A stretch of 64,000 nucleotides of DNA, taken from assembly GCA_022113835.1 (NCBI GenBank), contig JAILWY010000027.1, forward strand, positions 6,512,501-6,576,500, in the 5' to 3' direction. Every line of letters starts with the position of its first letter. Within the stretch, counting starts at the first letter, position 1. The translations under genes were made by a program, and so were the position numbers. The notes below the pieces were generated by a model. The model ran no database searches and was not told the origin of the DNA. It saw only the letters and a list, made by a program, of their open reading frames with translations. This document shows positions 13,818-25,430 of this stretch, piece by piece. Source of the DNA: Atopsyche davidsoni (lineage: Eukaryota > Arthropoda > Insecta > Trichoptera > Hydrobiosidae).

Positions 13818-16800
13818 TTACATAGAAGATTGTGGAATATTTGTACGTTGCTTTGGAACTCTGAAACAAATAAAGACAAATAAGTGATTATTTTATATGT
13901 ATTTTTGCTGTTTTAGGAAATAGGAAAAACAAAATTAAACTTTATTTTTAGCAGAACATTCTTTTTTATCAATAAAATTAATGGTCTAATGATTAAAAGA
14001 TTTATGTCCTCAAATGGTAAACGTGGTTATAAATAAAAGTGGTTGTAATCTCCTAGCTATTTGGCTATTCATGTCGTTTGTTTAAATATGGAGTAATACA
14101 AATAAAACCAGCCTGTGGTGGATATTTTTTTTCCTGATTGGACTCTATTGGTATTAGGTCAGATTAGGTTAGGTTGTTTCTTGATTAGAAATTTGTTTTT
14201 TTTTTTAATTTAAGAGATGTAAAAGTTAATATGATTGAAATAAATACAAGTTCAGCTCATAATCACCTAATATGAATTATTCTTCTCGAATCTGACGAAT
14301 GAACGAGATCTTCTTTATTCATCCAATCATCGTATTTTTCATCCTCTCTCATTTTTCTTCTATCAAAGTAGCTAATGACACAGCTCACTGGTATCCAGAT
14401 AATGGCTGTTACCAATATTACTGCACCAACAATATTATCTCTTAGAAACAGCAACACTTTGTTGATATTTATGTCTTCTATAATATCCCAGAAACGCTCG
14501 ACCACATCTTGAATTGTTTTTTCGCAGAGTCCCTAAAGTATGAAAACAAAATGAATTAATGATTAATTTTCATGTTATAATATATGGTAATGCAGAATAT
14601 TTTACAAGATATTACCTTATTGCAAAATCCTTGAATACAAGGTGTTCCATCAGGTAAAATATCTTGCTGATCCACAGGAAAGCATGTTTCATTCATGCTC
14701 ATACGACAACATCGCTTACAGGCATCAGCAACTGGAATATAAAGAATCAAATGCTATTGATTCAACAGGATAATATAAAAGCAACCTTTAACTTTTTAAT
14801 AGCTTATTGTTATATTTCTATTTAAAATTAGAGATAACATTGACTAATTTGAGCGAAGCAACATTTTTTAAATAAAGTAATACCAACCTACGTCACACAT
14901 ACAACTCTGCATGCCTTGTGTTTCGCAATATGGCACGCAGCGGCCTCTTCGGCAGCGTCCGCGTTCAGCACACGCCGACCCGTCGGCCACAGGTGGTGCT
15001 CGTGGGCATGCTGCCGCTTGACCTGAGCAGCGTGCTTCACGCTCGCACGCTGCATAGGCTGCTTCTCGACATACCGTGCCCAGGGCCAAGTACACACATG
15101 CGCTGCAGCACGGGGAGTTCTTGTCACTAGAAAAATTAACAAATCTGCTATTTGTGCATCCCTGACCAAACTTTGATATTGTTAAAACATATACATAATC
15201 ATCTGTTCCGTATAAAGCCTTGTTTATTAAATACATTTAATAATGTAAGATATTTACATTATATAATATATAGCGCTTGAAATAAATTTAATTATTATTA
15301 CCCAATCATTTTAATTTTTCAGATGTATATTTTTCAATAAGATTGAATCAACTTATAAACGATTGGGAATCTTTTCTAACTTTACCTGCAAACAGCTCCT
15401 TGGTTTCTTCTTAGTTTACAATTTTTATCGCAGCACGCATCATTATCTTCAGTGCCTAAAATATTAATCATGTGATAAATACTCAGAACAGGGAAATTAA
15501 AATTATTTCTTTGTATTATTGAAATAGTAAGTACCTAACAAGCCAGCATCACATTCTTCATCACCTTCAACGCGAAGGTTACCACAGAAGCTCTCTTCTG
15601 GTTCTGAGAAACACCTTCCTGATTTGGCTTGTAGTACTTTCCTAATTGAGCGCAGACTGCACGGGGAAAATCTCTGTGAACAAATTATTTATTTAAGAAT
15701 TGCTAAAACTTCTTCATGTACAATAGTATATTTTTCATTTTATATCGTACCTTGTTGTTGACATCGTAGCCGCTTACACTGTATGTGTACATTAGGTAGC
15801 TTCCTCCCTGACTGGCAGATGGAGAGCATTCAGGAATATCTGGATCATGCTCCGATCCCCAATTATGACCGAACTCGTGAGCTGTTACCAAGTCTGCTTC
15901 CCGAGTGATAACTCGCTGTCCGTAATGATTACGACTTGAACTCAAACCAGAGTTTAAGTAGAGTGTGTATCCATTCTTGAAGTATTCTACATTACGATAA
16001 TTATATTTGAATAAACATTTTTTAGTATATATTCTACAGAAATATTTTAATTCATTTATTATAAAGAACACAAATAATAATAAAAGCAAACAATAAAATC
16101 ATATTACAGTAAAAACAAACTTAATATGAAAACTCACAGTTAATAAATCCACCACCAGTAGCTGAAATAAATAATAAAAAAAAGAAAGTGAAGAAATAAA
16201 AGAAATAATATAAACAAACTAGGTATACAAAAGAATAATCAAAGAAAAAAAATAATGTGCCATAAAAATAATTGATCCATCACCAATGGTTTTATTCTGC
16301 AATTACATGTGTAATTGATTAAAAAAAAGCTTTTACACATATTTATGTGATAATTTTACCTATGGTAAAATATCAGATATGATGAATGTGCTGTGTGCAT
16401 TTATAAAACTGACTCATCAATTTACAGTATACACACTTCAAATATATGGGGAAACATTTGAAACAAACACATACCTATAAAATAAATAAAAAGCAAATCA
16501 TAATTAGCATTTATAAGTTAAGATAAAGCTAAACACATTATCACCTGGAGTGCAAATTCCCCCAACAGAGTTTCTCCTCGGAGACCCGACATAGGCCAGG
16601 CCCAGAATACCTCCCTCAAACTTTAGGTCAGTAAATAGATGGGCAAGACAAAAGTCCTTGTGAGAATACTCTCTGCTGAATACCTTTGTTAGTAAAAGAT
16701 TAGTAATTAGATTAGGATACAAGTAAAGAGTACATGCTCACTTGTGAGTAAAAATAACAAGTCATTCTCGAAAACCACATAAGAGACATCTAAGAAAGTA

Positions 16801-19800
16801 CTTTCATAAAGCAGTCAACAATCACCATAAGACTATTTTTTAAAATATAATCAAAAATTTTCACAAGAGGTCATGTGAACCAAAGAAATTTTAAGCTAGT
16901 ATTTTGTTAAATGGATAAATTACAAGAAGATACAACATGGATATTTTCATTTAATGTTACAAGATGTATTAGTAAGTAAGCATAAATAAATGTCCTTTTG
17001 CTGTTGGTTTTCATGCACTACAAGTGTGCAAGTTTGTAAATAAAAAACAGTAAGGACCGTGTGTATTGGAGCAGATGCCACCATGCGAATTAAGTCGGGA
17101 TGAAGCTATGTACGCCAAACCCAACACTGTGCTTCTTCCACTTGCAAAAGTCTGGTGAGTGAACAAATGTGCGAGACAGAAGTCTTTGCTGTCTTGGTTT
17201 CGAGAAAAAATCTGTTACAATAGACAAAATAAAAAAAAGAAACACTGAAAAACTTTCATATGTAAATATAAATATATATTCCAATATGAATCATTAGAAT
17301 ACAAAAAAAATAATTTTAGTTATTTCCACAAGATTTTTATTACAACTAAAAAACCGAAAATGAATATGATAACCAAAAACTGTTAATAAAAACAAAACAC
17401 AGTAAAATTTCTTTACAATAACGTGCAGTGATGAAATTTAACCCTTTGCGCTCGAGACCGTTTCCGCGCGGACTAATCAGCAACTCGAAGCGTTTCGTAT
17501 CACTTTCGGTGAATTTTTTACCTCTAACTTAAAATGTTCACACACACAAATTGACACATAATTTTTTTAATTTTAATATTTAATGTATATTTACATCTTT
17601 ACGAAGATAGGTTCATAAACATAAGTCTTTGTAATTTTGCTTTGTATGATATTTCATGTAACAATTGCCGAGATGCATGCCCGGCTTTTCGGGACAAGTA
17701 TCACAAAAGTATGTCGTTTGATGTCTTTTGCCGGGTTTATTTTTTTGAGAACAGACTTTGTAATCCTTCCTAACTCCTGTTAGAATGTTATGCAGCCTTC
17801 CACTTAGGCGGATTTTCGGAATCGCAGGTTGAAGTGAAGCTCTAGCACGTGTCTGACGAAAATCTCCAGTCAATTGCCGAACTAAGGTTTTCATATACCG
17901 CAAGTGATTAAGCAGCTGTTCTCCTCTCAGCTGTTTAGTGAGATACACATTATCATAATATTATTATATATTATAAAGCAAACAAAATAATGGTACGATA
18001 AGTGAATGGAAAGGTTATTGATATTGTGAGGGAGAAAAAAGTCTATTCTTCAGTGCAATATAAGTTTAAGCAAATAAGGACCCTCAAATGAATGATTACG
18101 ATAAGAAGTACAAGCAAAAAATATATGGGTTGATTAGGTACACATCCAGTCATTTTGCCATGGCTGTCAAGGTCGAACTGAGACCAAAAATGCAGTTCGC
18201 TTTATGGTGCCGCACTAATCTTGGATAAGAAATTCTAGCGAAGTTTGAAAGGGGGATAACATGATCTTTGTAAAATTATATGGGCAGTGCTTAGTAACGA
18301 ACTTTAAAGAACAAGATCACATAAACATAAACAAGAAATCACCAGATAAAAAACCATAAATAGTTATCACCGCACATCGAATTTCCGCACCAAGCAAATT
18401 GGTGCGGAATCCGCACCTCTCGAGTTGCGGCATTACATCGTGTGGTGCGGAATCCGCACCTCTCGAGTGCAAAGGGTTAAAAAAAAAATGTAAATACAAA
18501 TTCTTGTGATTAAAATTTATTTTGGACAATGCATATTATCTTTAACAGAATATAATTTACCTTTAACAAAATATAATTTACCTCTAACAGATTACGAACA
18601 TCCCACTTTTCTCTAATCATGTTGTAATGAGCTTCGCCACCACGCACCCGACTAGGCTCTGAGTGTACAACTATTTTTTTAATCACAAAGCCCATGCCTT
18701 TGAATCCATCTTGTTCCTAAATAATCAATAATAATGTGTACATAATATTTTTGTAGAATGATTATATTCTAAAAGGACCGAGGGATTTTAAAACTCACTT
18801 GTCTGTCTTGCCATATAGTATCATTGTATATTTTGTGAACCCTATCAATAAGACTTATCTAAAAACGAAAGAAGTATTAAAGTAAAAAATCTAACACATC
18901 CGAATGAAAGAACTAAGGTACATTTACATTGGAATTACCAGATAATTGATGGTAGTCTTTGTATTACTAGCTCCCATTTCTTGAAAGAACCTGTAGTCTG
19001 CGACCAGTAAAAGTGGACATCTTGTTTTGGTTGGAGTATACTCATATTGGTCAATCTGTCTTTTGCGCCTCGATTTAAGGGCTAAGAGTTCAGGTTCACT
19101 TTCTTCACTTCCTTTGTACTTATCCTTTTCTGATTGTTCTTGTTGACTTTCTAAGTCCTCTTCATCGTCATCATCTGATTCTAGTTCTATAGTTTCACAT
19201 AGTCACAAATTTAATATTTACAATATTTTTCATACATACATTTAGAAATATTTAAGTTCTTTATACCTTCGCCTTCTTTGACATAGCCACATGTCCTGGG
19301 AGCAATGGTTTCATCTGTTTGGCCCTCCCAAGTAAATTTGATATCTGAAGCTCGGTAGGCGATCATAGATTTATTATCCATATCAGCTATGTGGCGCCAA
19401 GATGGCTAAAAGTGTATGAAATCAATGACGTCAGCTAACAACATAATAAAAAACCATAATTTTTCTAGTCCCAATAAATCCTGATTATTTTATGGAACAA
19501 ATATTTTTATTTTACTAACTAGTGATTAGTCGGTCGACAAACTTATGAGATCTTATTTATTTTTTAAAATTTCCTTATGGTTAAATATAACAATATATAT
19601 GCAAACCTCTATATGATATGTTTCTTCTGGTAAGTGAATAGAAGCTGTCATCACTCCATCTTCTAAATGTACTCTTACATCAGATGTAGTTTCTCCAAAA
19701 ACACGTCCAGTGTAAAAATTATCACGATCTATATAAAAGTTGAATGGAGATATGGTGAAGGAAATGTTGTTATATCTAGATCATAATGTTTATTTATCTT

Positions 19801-20194
19801 CATTAATAAGCTATACCAAGATGAATAGTTGTCTCTTGTCCATCTCCATCAACAGCGTAGGCTTTGAACTTGGAGTGTAAAACTGTGTGATGGGGATGAA
19901 GTATTAATCTGAAATCTCTTCCAAGGGTTCGAAACTTTACTTCTTTTATCGTATTGTAAGGATGACTCGATGGCTTTGCTCCTCTTTTTACAATGTGATG
20001 AGTCAGTGTAGAAGCATGCAGGGTTTCGTAGTACTTAAGATTCTTGTGGATAGAACCTGTAAATAAATTTTTATGATAACAAAAAGGAGTGGTGTTTTAA
20101 GGGCATTCAATATAAAAAAATAATGTTAATAGTTACCATCTATTGGAAGATAAAATATAAATAAGCTGAAAAATAATATATGTGGAGAAATCAT
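13818..20194 (-). CDS. Tace: Tace/ADAM17 membrane metalloprotease (sheddase), complete
   Basis: This is an ADAM17-type protease that sheds membrane-bound signals and receptors at the cell surface. Exons (5' to 3') are 20194-20137, 20056-19817, 19728-19607, 19405-19267, 19186-18939, 18858-18799, 18716-18582, one of 17211-17058 or 16683-16545, 15986-15751, 15673-15535, 15455-15386, 15126-14888, 14731-14616, 14532-14267 and 13860-13818. All phases agree, giving 749 residues with the 16.6-kb exon. Features in order: a hydrophobic signal peptide ([14 protein letters not shown]), prodomain, cysteine switch PRTCGY (C179), furin site RRKR (226-229) after an acidic stretch, zinc site [11 protein letters not shown] (417-427), Met-turn M446, disintegrin and Cys-rich domains, the membrane-proximal helix DVVERFWD, a transmembrane segment at about 680-701, and a roughly 48-residue tail ending NIPQSSM. 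The tail is shorter than in human ADAM17. Splice context for the last 43-nt exon is good. Divergent from WDR61. Confidence 0.95.
16138..16161 (-). other. 24-nt splice-flanked pseudo-exon in Tace
   Basis: On the minus strand these 24 bases are bounded by a good acceptor (tttcag) and donor (gtgagt). They would encode ATGGGFIN. Inserted after either version of exon 8 they would end in T, and joining to the next exon (AA TAC) creates TAA. Inclusion would therefore truncate the protein before the zinc site. It is either a cryptic exon or a poison exon. Not part of the coding model. Confidence 0.3.
16545..16683 (-). CDS. Tace: Tace exon 8, version A
   Basis: This exon of 46 codons plus one base starts in phase 0 and ends in phase 1. 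It encodes [18 protein letters not shown], then [11 protein letters not shown] and ends GGICTP. It matches the ADAM17 segment just before the zinc-binding helix. By homology with human ADAM17, GxLGLAYVG is the edge strand that pairs with substrate. It joins the exon at 15986 to read TPEYFKNGY. Confidence 0.9.
17058..17211 (-). CDS. Tace: Tace exon 8, version B (alternative)
   Basis: This is a second, diverged copy of exon 8 lying 374 bp upstream of version A in transcript direction. It also starts in phase 0 after a good acceptor (tgtaacag) and can end in phase 1 at a weaker donor (g|gtcctt). It encodes [18 protein letters not shown], then [11 protein letters not shown] and GGICSNTH: 51 codons plus one base, five codons longer than A. 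The frame is fully open and the strand core and all cysteines are kept. That pattern suggests a functional alternative exon rather than a dead copy. Confidence 0.75.
17438..18480 (-). mobile_element. Decayed, internally deleted piggyBac-like element
   Basis: The element is bounded by TTAA on both sides (17438-17441 and 18477-18480), the piggyBac target. The ends are inverted repeats: CCCTTTGCGCTCGAGA on the left, and CCCTTTGCACTCGAGA as read inward on the right, with one mismatch. The right end also carries a subterminal repeat, with GGTGCGGAATCCGCACC present twice. Inside is only the last part of a transposase. It sits in the Tace intron just upstream of exon 8B, in the same orientation as Tace. 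Confidence 0.85.
17613..17948 (-). pseudogene. C-terminal remnant of piggyBac transposase
   Basis: An open frame of about 111 codons. Its end, [18 protein letters not shown], fits the cysteine-rich zinc-binding tail of piggyBac transposases. The DDD catalytic core is absent because the element is only about 1 kb, so it cannot encode an active transposase. Confidence 0.8.
18561..18602 (-). repeat. 21-bp duplication of a Tace splice donor
   Basis: Downstream of Tace exon 7 a 21-bp unit is repeated in tandem, so that a second donor follows the first (ends at 18582 or 18561). The difference is 21 nt, in frame, adding VNYILLK before exon 8. The first donor gives the length expected from ADAM17 homologues. 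Confidence 0.6.
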
Positions 20195-20617
20195 CTTGGA
20201 TTTAAATAATAATAATGTAAATTTGAATGAAAACAGACTAATCGATCCTCCTTGTGACAGAGGACCATAAACCAACAATAATATAAGAGGAGTGGCCGTT
20301 TAATACAATTTTACTTTGCGGTTAATTTTATTATCAATTGAGAATATAATTTTAAAATATATATTTATATTTAACTTACGCTTCCTTTTAATATGTTTTG
20401 AAAAATACATATTTTAATAATAAACATGTTTATACCATAGACAAAAGATCACAGCTCAACACAATACAATCCATACAATCGTTATCTGTCAAAAGTCAAA
20501 ACCAAAAGGCCGGTTGGCGTGTTGAATGATTTTGATCTTATTAAACGTGTGCTATGTTCATATAGTTTATAAATTCAAATTTAATTATAATAGTCAATAA
20601 ATTCTCGTGTTTTAAGC
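20195..20617. promoter_or_regulatory. Bidirectional promoter region between Tace and WDR61
   Basis: Only 423 bp separate the two start codons, which point away from each other, so both 5' UTRs and both promoters must lie here. The sequence is AT-rich with a GC-richer patch near 20505-20525 (ggccggttggcg). I could not identify a TATA box or initiator with confidence. Confidence 0.6.
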
Positions 20618-22662
20618 ATGGTGAGTTTGACACGAACGCTGTTATTCTGAACGTTACTGGTTCTAAATCTTCTTAACCTATATTGTTGTTGATATTTTTC
20701 TGATTGTAGTATGCTTTACTACATAAAAAAGAAAACGCTCACGAAGATGCTATTTGGAGCTGTGCTTGGAGTAGGATCGGTGAAAAGTCCAACAAATCCG
20801 GAGAGCCTGCTGATGAAAACTCCAGGTATAGGAAAACTACTATTAAATAATATAATTTGGTGCTATCTTATGTACAATAATTATATAATTTTACTACAGC
20901 TACACAAATATACTTTATTATTTGTAGAGATTCTATATCATCAACTGATGAGGTGTGTGACTATGTAATAACGGGTGGAATAGATGATATTATTAAAGTT
21001 TGGCAAGTTCGGAATGACAAGCTGGAATTGAGACATAAACTGGAGGGCCATTCATTAGGAGTTGTTTCTATTGCCGTTAGCTCTAATGGACAGAGTGAGT
21101 AAAAGTTAATAGTGATGTATTACTATTTATGTACGGTAAGCTTTTTTTTATTACAATTAATAAAATTATATTTTAGCTATTGCGAGCAGTTCTCTTGACT
21201 CTTCTTTGAGGTTATGGGATGTGACGAGTGGAGAAGAGATGATTACCATGGAGACAGGTCCGGTTGATGTGTGGACTGTGGAGTTTTCTCCTGATGATAA
21301 ACATGTCATATCTGGAAGTAATGCAGGGAAGATATCAATGTATGGTGTGGAGAGTGGGAAACAGGAGCAAACATTGGATACTAGGGGAAAGTTCACTCTT
21401 AGTATAGCCTATGTAAGTATCATCTATTATTTCATACTTGCCTGTGACATGGCATTTTATTTTAATATTTAATTTTATTTAAAAATTTTCATACCTTCAG
21501 CCGAAGAATGAATAAATAGTTCACATAGTTACTGTTACAATATTCAATCTGTTTTTTTTACAATATTCTATAACTACAATAACATTATTTTTAGAGTCCT
21601 GATGGAAAGTACATAGCCAGTGGAGCCATTGATGGAATTATCAATATATTTGATGTTGCTCAAGGAAAATTGCTTCACACATTGGAAGGACACGCAATGC
21701 CAATCAGAGGTCTCTGCTTCTCCCCAGACTCCCAGCTACTCCTGACAGCTTCTGACGATGGACACATTAAACTCTATGATGTGTAAGGACTTTTTATGCA
21801 ATATAGATTACAGCTTTTTTTTTTTATTTAACATTAAATAGTAAATTTTATCAAAAATTGGTAAAGCAATATGTGAATAAATATAATTTTAAAGTCAATG
21901 TTTAATGTTACTTGGAAATGTGGATTAAAAGATACAGAATGAAAGAAAATACATAGAAAGCTCTAAAAGTGTTTTAAACAATGCTAAACATAAAAATCAA
22001 TCTCATCCAACGCAAACAAAAAAAATAGGTTTTTAATGTGAATGGACTATTTCACTGCTATAAACTATAAACGATTGACTAAGTAAAGGTTTTTTCAAAA
22101 CAAAATTATGTTTCATTGTTGAAATTGATTACAGCTTGACTTTTAAAGACATTTAAAGTCAATCTAGTTTTCTACATCTTAGTTTAACTTACCTCATTTA
22201 TTTTATAGAACATTAATTACATGTGTCTTATATGTTAAAATATATCGTGTTTTCAGAAAACATGCCAATGTAGCTGGGACTCTTTCTGGCCATGCTTCTT
22301 GGGTTCTAAATGTTGCCTTCAGTCCCGATGGTAATCATTTTGCTTCATGCAGTTCTGATAAAACTGTCAAGGTGTGGGAAGTTGCTTCTAGGAAATGTAT
22401 TCAAACTTTCAGTGAGCACTCAGATCAGGTATGGACTAATATCATAATGAAACTCGTCTTTAATTTTATATTGGAAACAATTACTCTCCATATATTTAAA
22501 ATTGAACGATTTTAACATAAATTTTTGTTATTATTATATTAATTCCTGTGTTTTTTAAATCATTTATAGGTTTGGGGAGTCAAATACAATCCAGACAACA
22601 ACAGGCTTATATCCGTGTCAGAAGATAAATCTATTATCATCTATGACTGTCCACTTGCGTGA
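20618..22662 (+). CDS. Wdr61: WDR61/SKI8 WD40 protein
   Basis: This is a WD-repeat protein of the Ski (RNA exosome) and Paf1 (transcription elongation) complexes. The first coding exon is only the ATG (20618-20620), followed by 20710-20825, 20928-21094, 21177-21412, 21595-21782, 22257-22428 and 22570-22662. All phases agree, giving 324 residues, slightly longer than human WDR61 (305). The start, [18 protein letters not shown], matches the family N-terminus. Repeats end in VWQV, LWDV, VWEV and similar. Highly conserved family stretches are SLDTRGKF-like [27 protein letters not shown] and [15 protein letters not shown]. The C-terminus IIIYDCPLA aligns with the human IHIYDCPI. The extra length is in the loop around residues 20-45. 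Orthology is near certain. The ATG-only exon rests on a good gtgagt donor and a tgtag acceptor. Confidence 0.95.
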
Positions 22663-22995
22663 AAAACTAGATTTAATAAAAAGCATTTGTAAATATCATG
22701 GACTCAATGACGCAGAGGATAACTTATTTACTGTGCACTTATATCCGTTTTGTACAATGAAATTATATTTTAAATGTTAACATCAGTTCTATCCATATCT
22801 ATGATTTTCAAAACATTAATTAATGTACCATTGCAATAGGTGTTTCTATATTTTCCTTAAAAATATGACCTTAACAAATATTAGTGCAATGTATACATTT
22901 GCATATTCTTTTTATCATTACAGTGTCATTTTTGTTTGAAGTGATTTTTGTAGTCTTATCTCATAAGTATACCAATAAAATATTTTTATACTACA
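22663..22995 (+). terminator. WDR61 3' UTR with poly(A) signals
   Basis: AATAAA occurs just after the stop at 22675-22680 and again at 22974-22979. The distal one is followed by T-rich sequence and probably marks the main 3' end. Confidence 0.6.
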
Positions 22996-23076
22996 TATCT
23001 TCTTCTTCTTCATGTGTTTCTCCTTAGAAGTGGTTGGCGACCATCTCACTGAACATATATTAATGCTGAGCCAGTG
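22996..23076 (-). mobile_element. LINE 3'-end fragment, copy 1
   Basis: Read on the minus strand, a decayed frame with FSEMVANHF is followed by a stop and a GAA-repeat tail. It matches copies at 34.6 kb and 52.9 kb. The peptide resembles the extreme C-terminus of non-LTR retrotransposon proteins. 5'-truncated. Confidence 0.5.
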
Positions 23077-24065
23077 TTTATGGTTTTATTAGAGAGAATA
23101 GTGTAGTGGGTACCCGGGTCCTTTTACCCTGCAGTTTTGTAATCAAAGGTCTGCGAATTGCTGCTGCCCAATAGCATTATTATACAATCCATTCCTTACA
23201 AAGCTCTGGAATTTAGATCTGATACTCCTTTTGCAGCAGGGTGCAGAAACAATAGCTGGATCTCCCACATCTACAAAGTACTTCCAGAATACACCCCTTC
23301 ACAATCATTTTAAGTCCACTACTCCATTACTGATCCTTGACATACGCTCAGGGAACAGAATGGTAGCTATGTACAGGCAACAGAATGAAGGGAGTACATA
23401 TACGTGTTTTAATTATATTGCAATATTGAATATAATAAACAATGATAAGCAAGAAATTACTTATACATATATCTTTGAAAAGTAATTACAATAACTTTGA
23501 TTCACAGATCAAGTATGAAATACAGTTTGCTGAAATTTCAATTTCATTGACTTAATTTTGAAAAAAAAATTCAATGTTGCAAGTTGTTTGTGAAAAAATT
23601 AAATTATTTTCAAGAGCAAGTAAAAATAAACAAATAGGGGATATTTCTAATCAACTAAATAAGCAGATAATTTAGCTGGAAGCTCATTTAATGGCGACTT
23701 ATCCTTATTGCGAAAACCATCATGACGCATTTGCTAATAGCATTATATGCTATTAGCCTAAAAAATAATGTTTGGACGAACTGCCTCATGATTTACTTGC
23801 CTCTGTACCGGGTTTGAATCAGGCGAAGCAATAGTTTTTTATTTAATTCTGTAAAAATTATGAAATGACTTTTTAAAGTGATTTAAAATTTAAAGTGATG
23901 TAAAACCTTATGAGAATTTTTTTTTAATACGATTTATACGACAAGCAAAAGCAGAAGACGCAGCAGGCATCACCCTGCAGTTATATACCGCTTGCCTTCT
24001 TGCCTCTTTTATTCGTGACTTCGTTTTTACGAAAATAAAAATATATCATAATTTCGCTATTTGAA
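23077..24065. other. Non-coding, no clear features
   Basis: A GC-moderate open frame at 23231-23485 shows no family resemblance. A B-box-like CCGGGTTTGAATC near 23808 suggests debris of a tRNA-derived SINE. Otherwise nothing is supportable. Confidence 0.4.
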
Positions 24066-24222
24066 GTTTACACATGTTGCGATACAACTACTAGCCAATA
24101 GTGTTTTCTTTTGCGTTATTTATAAAGGCAAAACTATAATATGGTATAAAACGCCCAAATTAAGAGGACGCATTTGAGTAATTACCGTTTTGTTGTCGAT
24201 TGTGTTGCAACGCGAGTAGGCT
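24066..24222. mobile_element. MITE copy 1 of a short inverted-repeat family
   Basis: The left arm reads GTTGCGATACAAC then CTAGCCAATAGTGTT. The right arm has GTTGTCGATTGTGTTGCAACG, CGAGTAGGCTG. The arms are inverted and resemble the copies at 54690 and 59330. This copy is the most diverged internally. Confidence 0.5.
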
Positions 24223-25430
24223 GTTTCCAGCAGGGATCACTGGCACATTTTTAAACTGGCTCTTTATGTAGTATAAAATAAATAATAATAAGAAAACAGT
24301 CAAGCAATACGCTCAGAAAATTATAAGCACAAATACGATTTTGTATTCTCTTAAATCAAAATTATTTCACGTACCAGGTTTCTAAAGTTTAATTAAAATA
24401 AGCTTATGAATTTAAGCGAAATATTGTAATCAAAAACCAATTAAAGCACAAAGTTATTCATAAACTGCAAGACATAGAATTAAACATACCAATAGAAGAA
24501 CCCGGTGAGAAATGTTGGTAAACACGAAAATGTAGGTAGTTATAATTTTTTTCCATTGTCACTTAATAATTTTTTTAGCTAACCAAGACCTAAAATGCGT
24601 ATTGATGCACATAAACCTAAAGCAATATTAGAAAAAGCAGCGGTACTTAGCGGTGCTTTTAATTTGCGAAATTAAGTCTAGGATTAACGGCGTCTTTATG
24701 GAAAATTCGATAAGGTTTTGTCGTTAATAATTAATAAGTATTCGCTACGAAGAGGGTTATTTTATATCCGACAATTTGATCGCAGGACATAAAACAAATA
24801 CATATATATTCTAGAGGACGGACGTCATCCGAATATTCCAATTATTTTTTATCTTCTGCGTTCAGTTCCGCAGGCGAAAAAGATATGAGGCACATAAAGC
24901 AGGCGACAATATTTAAGGGATTTTCTCCATACTTTTATAAATACAAAAAAAAAGATACTGTACATATTTATAAAATAAACATAGCTTTTCAATAGTTTTA
25001 TATTACCTACACACGTCAATTCATAGCCCCGTGAAGTATAAACTAGTACAAAAGCTGCCAATAAATCTATGCTTGCTTTTTGTGACCTATAAATTAAAAG
25101 ATACATGGAGCGAGAAAATAGTTATTGTTAAAATATACGGCAGAGGAAATTCCCGTTTTAATCGCTGACTTTAAGAATAAATAGGGGTAGGTATTGAATA
25201 AGTATCATATGGATTTTTGTAATATAATGAGGTTTAAAGATTTGTATAATATAAGCATCTATTTTAAACCACCCAGCGTATTTATACCACGACTAAGATA
25301 TGCGGCTACAATTTTTCGGATACCTTGAGGTTGTATGCTCATATAAAAAAATCATACATATATTTATTATTTATTAGTGTGTAACGCGAGCTTAATATTC
25401 TAATAAATAAAAGAGGGTAGCAACCCTGCA
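24223..25430. other. AT-rich non-coding tract
   Basis: No open frame with family resemblance, no RNA gene and no clear repeat was seen. Confidence 0.5.

Noticed and set aside
14888..15169. Second minus-strand frame and a plus-strand frame over the Tace Cys-rich exon
   Set aside because: The exon's true frame is fixed by phase and by cysteine alignment to ADAM17. The others are GC-driven shadows.
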